From NCBI GenBank assembly GCA_947441745.1, contig CANEUJ010000044.1, forward strand, positions 1-11,563: DNA of 11,563 nucleotides, read 5' to 3'. A program made the position numbers and the translations under genes. The notes under the pieces were generated by a model that was not told the origin of the DNA, searched no databases, and saw only the letters and a list, made by a program, of their open reading frames with translations. Source of the stretch: Neisseriaceae bacterium. Its GTDB lineage: Bacteria > Pseudomonadota > Gammaproteobacteria > Burkholderiales > UBA11063. Shown in pieces: positions 7,139-11,563 of this stretch. Each line of letters opens with the position of its first letter. Position 1 is the stretch's first letter.

Positions 7139-7145
7139 CTTTAAA

Positions 7146-8234
7146 ATGCATAAGGTTTTAATCATGGGAGCTGGTAAAATTGGGGTTACTGTTGCGGCAC
7201 TTTTGAATCAAAGTGGGGATTATTTAACTTATGTAAGTGACTTAAATCCACCTTACGAGCTCCCAAAAATTTCTAAAAATCCGATTCAGTTTATAGCTGG
7301 AAATGTCAAAGAACCTGCACAAATCATAAAATTTATTAATGATAATAAAATTGAGGCAATCGTATCTTGCCTACCATTTAATCTAACAATTGAAGTTGCC
7401 AAAATTGCTCATGCTTGTGAGATTCATTATTTTGATCCAACCGAAGATGTCGCTACCACTAATGCTGTTAATGAACTTGCTAAAACTAGTAAATCTATAT
7501 TTGCACCACAGTGTGGCTTAGCACCAGGTTTTATTAGTATTGCTGCAAACTCTCTAATAAATGAATTAGATGAAGTTCATGTAGTGAAAATGAGGGTTGG
7601 AGCTTTAGCCCAAAGCTCTAGTAATTTTCTGAAATATGCTTTTACTTGGTCAATTGATGGTCTAGTTAACGAATATATTCATCCATGTATCGTCCTTGAA
7701 GACGGGGTTAAAAAATCAATACCTGCTCTTGGCGGGGTTGAGAGTATTACTATTGATGGTGATGTATATGAGGCTTTTTATACTTCAGGTGGGGTTGGCT
7801 CTATGACCGACACCTATCTTGGCAAGGTTAAATATTTAGACTACAAGACCATTCGTTATCCTGGGCATTGTGAAAAAATGGCATTTTTGTTACAAGATTT
7901 AAAACTTCGTGAACGCCCTGAATTACTTAAAGAAATTTTAGGACAAGTAATTCCTCACGTTGAAGATGATAAAGTGGTTGTATATGTAGCGGTACAAGGT
8001 TATATACATGGACGTTTAACTGAAAAAACATATTCTAATACTTTATATCCAATAACTATTGATGAAAATACATTTACAGCGATTCAAATGACTACAGCAT
8101 CGGGTATTTGTACTATTATTGATTTGGTTGTAAAAGAGAAAAAGTTATCAGGTCTAGTCAAACAAGAACAAGTTTCATTAAATGAGTTTATCAATAATCG
8201 TTTTGGATCATATTATAAAAAAAGGATTAAATAA
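7146..8234 (+). CDS. Saccharopine dehydrogenase / lysine 6-dehydrogenase family oxidoreductase
   Basis: This 362-residue cytoplasmic NAD(P)-dependent enzyme belongs to the saccharopine dehydrogenase family. The Rossmann site GAGKIG lies at residues 8-13, and D32 near the end of the next strand suggests NAD preference. Family blocks follow: PQCGLAPGFI at 121-130, IRYPGHCEKM at 236-245 and TTASGICTIIDL at 316-327. Two reactions are plausible: saccharopine to 2-aminoadipic semialdehyde plus glutamate, or direct oxidative deamination of L-lysine to the same semialdehyde (lysine 6-dehydrogenase). No lysine-ketoglutarate reductase, which would make saccharopine, is in the window; that mildly favours the second, but it could be elsewhere. 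The next gene consumes the expected product. Its stop overlaps the next start as TAATG. The length fits stand-alone bacterial members. Confidence 0.85.
   Translation: MHKVLIMGAGKIGVTVAALLNQSGDYLTYVSDLNPPYELPKISKNPIQFIAGNVKEPAQIIKFINDNKIEAIVSCLPFNLTIEVAKIAHACEIHYFDPTEDVATTNAVNELAKTSKSIFAPQCGLAPGFISIAANSLINELDEVHVVKMRVGALAQSSSNFLKYAFTWSIDGLVNEYIHPCIVLEDGVKKSIPALGGVESITIDGDVYEAFYTSGGVGSMTDTYLGKVKYLDYKTIRYPGHCEKMAFLLQDLKLRERPELLKEILGQVIPHVEDDKVVVYVAVQGYIHGRLTEKTYSNTLYPITIDENTFTAIQMTTASGICTIIDLVVKEKKLSGLVKQEQVSLNEFINNRFGSYYKKRIK
8221..8226 (+). promoter_or_regulatory. Ribosome binding site of the ALDH7 gene, inside the preceding gene
   Basis: AAAGGA lies seven bases before the ATG at 8234, whose A is also the last base of the upstream TAA. 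The overlap points to translational coupling. Confidence 0.65.
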
Positions 8235-9742
8235 TGGATTTGTTAAGTAAATTTGGTTGTAGTGGTCGTATGTCAGGTACTGCAATTGGTATGGAATGGC
8301 TTGGTAGTGACAATCTATTAGCATCATTTAGCCCAAACGATGGTAGTAAAATTGGTGACGTAGAACAAACCACCTCTGAGCAATTAGAGCTAATAATTAA
8401 ACGTTCACATGAAGCATTTCTGAAGTTTCGTGATGTGCCTGCTCCTAAAAGAGGTGAATTAGTGCGTCAAATAGGAGATAAACTTCGCATTCATAAAAAA
8501 GACCTTGGATTATTAGTTGCTCTTGAAATGGGTAAATCTATTGCCGAGGGCGAGGGTGAGGTACAAGAAATGATAGATATGGCTGATTATTGTGTTGGTC
8601 AATCACGAATGTTATATGGTCTCACCACGCATTCCGAACGAACTAATCATCGCCTGTATGAGCAATGGCAACCTTTAGGCGTGGTTGGAGTATTCTCAGC
8701 TTTTAATTTTCCAGTTGCTGTATGGGCTTGGAATGCTTTTATAGCTGTTATATGTGGTGATAGTGTTATCTGGAAACCGTCTCCAAAAACTCCAATATGT
8801 GCAGTTGTTACTCATAAAATCTGTGCTGAAGTATTAGCATCTAATGGATATGATGATGTGTTTTCGCTAGTTACTTCAAATGATATACCGCTATCACAAA
8901 GTATTATTAATGATACAAGAATTCCGTTAATTTCGTTCACTGGTTCAACGAAAGTTGGTCGTGAAGTTGGCTCTAGTGTTGCTAAACGTTTTGGTCGTTC
9001 TATTCTAGAATTAAGTGGTAATAACGCAGTTATACTTGATGAAAGTGCTGATCTAAAAACTGTATTACCAGCTTTAGTGTTTTCTGCAGTTGGAACGGCT
9101 GGACAAAGATGTACTACTCTTAGACGTTTAATTATCCATGAAAACATATATGATCAAACGGTAGCGTTACTAGGTCATGCTTATGAACAAATAAAGATTG
9201 GAGATCCATCTAATCCCAAAAATCATATGGGGCCATTAATTGATAAAGATGCAGTTAAATTGTTTGAGAATGCTATTAATCTTGCAAAAAGTGAAAATGG
9301 TAAAATAGTCTATGGTGGTAATGTAATTAAAGGAAAAGGTAGTTTTGTAGAGCCAACTATTATAGAAGCTAAGCCAGGTTTTAAAATTGTAAATGAAGAG
9401 ACATTTGCACCTATATTATATGTTATGCCTTTTAGTAATATTAATGAGGCAATATCTATCAATAATCAAGTAGATCATGGTCTATCTTCAGCAATATTTA
9501 CCCAAGATATGCGTAATATGGAACATTTTTTATCAGCTCATGGTAGCGACTGTGGTATTGCTAATGTTAATATTGGTACTTCTGGAGCTGAAATCGGTGG
9601 GGCATTTGGTGGTGAAAAAGATACTGGTGGTGGTCGCGAATCTGGAACTGACTCTTGGAAAATGTATATGAGACGCCAAACGGTTACAATTAATTATGGG
9701 AGTGAGTTAACCTTAGCTCAAGGTATTCAATTTAATCTTTAG
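8234..9742 (+). CDS. ALDH7-type 2-aminoadipic semialdehyde (piperideine-6-carboxylate) dehydrogenase
   Basis: This enzyme oxidises 2-aminoadipic 6-semialdehyde, in equilibrium with piperideine-6-carboxylate, to 2-aminoadipate with NAD+. It has 502 residues and matches human antiquitin (ALDH7A1) and the Pseudomonas AmaB type along its length. Visible landmarks are AFNFPVAVW (156-164, with oxyanion Asn158), KPSPKTP (181-187), FTGSTKVG (235-242), general base E259 and nucleophile C293 in GTAGQRCTT. The C-terminal antiquitin signatures are NIGTSGAEIGGAFGGEK and TGGGRESGTDSWKMYMRR. R292, just before the nucleophile, and the GEVQE segment (108-112) correspond to antiquitin residues that recognise the aminoadipate carboxylate, which supports the substrate. 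The usual ELGGNN reads ELSGNN (259-264). The gene is translationally coupled to its upstream neighbour. Confidence 0.94.
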   Translation: MDLLSKFGCSGRMSGTAIGMEWLGSDNLLASFSPNDGSKIGDVEQTTSEQLELIIKRSHEAFLKFRDVPAPKRGELVRQIGDKLRIHKKDLGLLVALEMGKSIAEGEGEVQEMIDMADYCVGQSRMLYGLTTHSERTNHRLYEQWQPLGVVGVFSAFNFPVAVWAWNAFIAVICGDSVIWKPSPKTPICAVVTHKICAEVLASNGYDDVFSLVTSNDIPLSQSIINDTRIPLISFTGSTKVGREVGSSVAKRFGRSILELSGNNAVILDESADLKTVLPALVFSAVGTAGQRCTTLRRLIIHENIYDQTVALLGHAYEQIKIGDPSNPKNHMGPLIDKDAVKLFENAINLAKSENGKIVYGGNVIKGKGSFVEPTIIEAKPGFKIVNEETFAPILYVMPFSNINEAISINNQVDHGLSSAIFTQDMRNMEHFLSAHGSDCGIANVNIGTSGAEIGGAFGGEKDTGGGRESGTDSWKMYMRRQTVTINYGSELTLAQGIQFNL

Positions 9743-9745
9743 GAG
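9741..9745 (+). promoter_or_regulatory. Ribosome binding site of the DUF1338 gene, overlapping the ALDH7 stop
   Basis: AGGAG shares two bases with the TAG stop of the preceding gene and lies seven bases before ATG 9753. Confidence 0.75.
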
Positions 9746-9752
9746 ATAAATC

Positions 9753-10559
9753 ATGACACTTGAACAGTTATTCGATAATTTGTGGACTCAGTATATAGTT
9801 GAAAGCCCAGCTTCAAAAGAAATTTATGATTTGTTTGTAGCTCATGGCGAAATAGTAGTTAATGATCATATTGCAATACGTACTTTTGATGATGCACGAG
9901 TTAATGTTAAAGTTTTGGGACGTTTTTTTGAGGCGTTAGGGTATAAAGAGTGTGGTGAGTATAATTTTGTAGTTAAAAAACTGTATGCGAAACATTATGA
10001 ACATACAACAGATGATACCAAACCAAAGATTTTTATTAGTGAGTTAATAACTAGTGAGTTTAGTCCATTTCTTCAAGCAACAGCTAAACAATTAGTTGAT
10101 TCTATACCTGAAGCAACATTAAACTCGTCAGCGTTGCTTTATTCTGGAACATTGTGGGGTGAACCTGATTATGATATTTATCAAAAGCTTTTAAGTGAAT
10201 CAGAATATGCTGCATGGTTATATATTTTTGGGTTTAGAGCAAATCATTTCACAGTGTTTCTGAATTATATGACTAAATTAAAATCTGTTGAAGAAGTTAA
10301 TCAATTTATTAAAGCTAATGGCTATAAATTAAACTCATCAGGTGGCGAAATAAAAGGAACTACTATTGACTTGTTAGAACAGTCTAGTACTATGGCAAAT
10401 GAGGTGAAAGTTAAATTTAAACAAGGTACTTATAGTGTTTTAAATAGCTATTATGAATTTGCAAGACGCTATCCAAAGCCAGATGGTAGATTATATCAAG
10501 GATTTGTAACAGCATCTGCTGATAAAATCTTTGAAAGCACCGATGTTACTACTAAATAA
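9753..10559 (+). CDS. DUF1338 protein, probable 2-oxoadipate dioxygenase/decarboxylase (HglS-like, short form)
   Basis: HglS enzymes are Fe(II) dioxygenases that turn 2-oxoadipate into D-2-hydroxyglutarate with loss of CO2, in lysine catabolism. This protein has 268 residues, much shorter than E. coli YdcJ or Pseudomonas HglS (about 450-465). The active-site pattern can still be placed: HIAIR gives H39 and R43, matching the HxxxR of HglS; NHFTVF gives H165; and SYYEFARRYP gives E235. From memory the P. putida enzyme uses H70, R74, H226 and E294, with similar order and spacing. The family call rests on these motifs and the operon; the reaction is inferred. The gene starts ten bases after the ALDH7 stop. 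It would act two steps after ALDH7, with a transaminase between. Confidence 0.85.
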   Translation: MTLEQLFDNLWTQYIVESPASKEIYDLFVAHGEIVVNDHIAIRTFDDARVNVKVLGRFFEALGYKECGEYNFVVKKLYAKHYEHTTDDTKPKIFISELITSEFSPFLQATAKQLVDSIPEATLNSSALLYSGTLWGEPDYDIYQKLLSESEYAAWLYIFGFRANHFTVFLNYMTKLKSVEEVNQFIKANGYKLNSSGGEIKGTTIDLLEQSSTMANEVKVKFKQGTYSVLNSYYEFARRYPKPDGRLYQGFVTASADKIFESTDVTTK

Positions 10560-10585
10560 TTTTATATTGAATTTTAAACATAAAC

Positions 10586-10592
10586 AAAGGGA
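10586..10592 (+). promoter_or_regulatory. Ribosome binding site of serC
   Basis: AAAGGGA lies five bases before ATG 10598. The 38-base gap after the DUF1338 gene is AT-rich and holds no hairpin, so read-through into serC is likely. Confidence 0.65.
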
Positions 10593-10597
10593 TTTTA

Positions 10598-11563
10598 ATG
10601 GAGCGCGTATATAATTTTTCTGCAGGGCCTGCAGCACTACCTGAATCTGTATTACAAAGAATGAAGGAAGAGGTTTTTAATTGGCGTGGTACTGGTGTGT
10701 CGGTAATGGAGATTGGGCATCGTACAACGGTGTTTCAAGATATGTTGGGGCTTCTGGAGTCTAAAATTAGAAAGCTAATGAACGTGCCAAATAATTATAA
10801 AGTATTGTTTTTAGCTGGTGGAGGTCAGGGTTTATTTAGCTTAATCCCTATGAATCTTACCGCTAAAAATAAAGCAGTTGATTATTTTGTAACAGGTATT
10901 TGGTCTGATAGAGCAGCTAAATATGCTAAACGTTATGCTAATGTTAATGTAGTTACCACTGCAACATCATCACATATTCCTGATAAAAACACATGGAGGC
11001 TTAACCCAAAAGCAAAATATGCTTTTTATTGCCCCAATGAAACAATAAATGGAATTAGCTTCTCTCAAACCCCACATACAGGAAGCGTGCCACTCGTAGC
11101 AGACTTGACCTCTTGTATATTATCACAAAACATAGAAGTGAGCCGTTATGGGGTTTTATTTGCGGCGGCTCAGAAGAATCTTGGTATTGCTGGAGTGTCT
11201 TTATTAATTATCAGAGATGATATTCTTGATGAAGCACTAGATATTGTACCTGATGTATTTAATTTTAAAACCCAAAGTGAAAATAACTCACTATTAAATA
11301 CGATTCCAACCTTTCCTGTATATATGATGGATTTAATGATTGATTGGGTAAATGAACAAGGTGGTGTAACTAAAATGGAACAAAATTCTTTAGTTAAATC
11401 TGATAAACTGTATAAAGCAATTGATGATAGTTCTTTTTACAATAATCTAATCGAAACACAATATCGCTCAAAAATAAATATACCTTTTTCGCTGCCAAGT
11501 AAGGAACTGCTTGATAAGTTTTTGATAGAGGCTGGACAGGAAGATCTTAAATATCTAGCAGGC
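10598..11563 (+). CDS. serC: Phosphoserine aminotransferase, 3' end cut by the window
   Basis: SerC is a PLP enzyme that transaminates 3-phosphohydroxypyruvate with glutamate to give O-phosphoserine (serine synthesis); some also act in pyridoxal phosphate synthesis. The window holds 322 of about 360 codons, open to the last base. Matches to E. coli SerC are clear: NFSAGPAALP at 6-15, substrate-phosphate pair H41-R42 in MEIGHR, W102, CPNETINGI, the DLTSCILSQNIEVSRYG block, and the PLP lysine K193 in AAQKNLGIAG. The LLNTIPTFPVYM segment is also typical. The loop usually GGGRGQF or GGASxQF reads GGGQGLF (74-80). The second phosphate-binding arginine (R335 in E. coli) lies beyond the edge. It appears to be the fourth gene of the lysine-degradation operon, an unusual partner. 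Confidence 0.95.
   Translation, partial: MERVYNFSAGPAALPESVLQRMKEEVFNWRGTGVSVMEIGHRTTVFQDMLGLLESKIRKLMNVPNNYKVLFLAGGGQGLFSLIPMNLTAKNKAVDYFVTGIWSDRAAKYAKRYANVNVVTTATSSHIPDKNTWRLNPKAKYAFYCPNETINGISFSQTPHTGSVPLVADLTSCILSQNIEVSRYGVLFAAAQKNLGIAGVSLLIIRDDILDEALDIVPDVFNFKTQSENNSLLNTIPTFPVYMMDLMIDWVNEQGGVTKMEQNSLVKSDKLYKAIDDSSFYNNLIETQYRSKINIPFSLPSKELLDKFLIEAGQEDLKYLAG

Noticed and set aside
8812..9147. 111-codon open frame antisense to the ALDH7 gene
   Set aside because: The overlapping ALDH7 frame holds the catalytic E259 and C293 and is certain. The antisense protein resembles nothing.
9477..9671. Second + strand frame within the ALDH7 C-terminus
   Set aside because: It is a frame shadow of the conserved Gly-rich antiquitin signature.
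1..11563. CRISPR arrays, tRNA/rRNA genes and insertion sequences
   Set aside because: I saw no regularly spaced repeats, tRNA-like cloverleaf, rRNA segments, transposase or terminal inverted repeats; this was by eye and a short degenerate element could be missed.

Overview
The window is AT-rich, densely coding bacterial DNA with seven complete genes plus a gene cut off at each end that is incomplete here (nine whole or partial CDS besides one further complete gene: ten in all). The proteins are typical of Proteobacteria. By remembered likeness the trigger factor and the PHP phosphatase look most like betaproteobacterial (Neisseriales-type) versions, so a low-GC betaproteobacterium is my best guess; a low-GC gammaproteobacterium of the Legionella/Francisella kind is not excluded. 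No RNA gene, CRISPR array or insertion sequence is visible.

Left region (1-2174). The window opens inside the last part of an RHS/YD-repeat protein on the + strand. The end of its conserved core is followed by an unrecognised C-terminal tip of about 250 residues. It converges on the trigger factor gene tig (- strand), with a 13-bp perfect hairpin between the two stop codons. No separate immunity gene follows the RHS tip, and clpP does not follow tig.

Middle region (2235-6934, - strand). In transcription order there are a PHP-domain phosphatase, two tandem paralogous amino acid permeases of the APC superfamily, and a tyrosine recombinase with all six catalytic residues. The gaps are 15, 2 and 15 bases, so the four look like one transcription unit running towards tig. 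The tig gene has its own extended -10 promoter in the 60-base gap after the recombinase.

Right region (7146-11563, + strand). A tight operon encodes a saccharopine/lysine dehydrogenase family protein, an ALDH7 (antiquitin-type) 2-aminoadipic semialdehyde dehydrogenase, a short DUF1338 protein (2-oxoadipate dioxygenase/decarboxylase, HglS-like) and the first 322 codons of serC. The first two reading frames overlap by one base. The first three genes fit L-lysine catabolism: lysine or saccharopine to aminoadipic semialdehyde, then to 2-aminoadipate, and after transamination 2-oxoadipate to D-2-hydroxyglutarate. The transaminase and D-2-hydroxyglutarate dehydrogenase are not identified here. SerC is an aminotransferase and serine synthesis has known links to D-2-hydroxyglutarate, so its place at the end of this operon is worth attention.

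The 211-base divergent intergenic region (6935-7145) between the permease unit and the lysine unit holds two strong dyads, at 7043-7071 and 7076-7095. They are good candidates for operators controlling amino acid uptake and breakdown together. The best candidates for something undescribed are the RHS tip, this divergent control region, and the apparent uptake-plus-catabolism module ending in serC.
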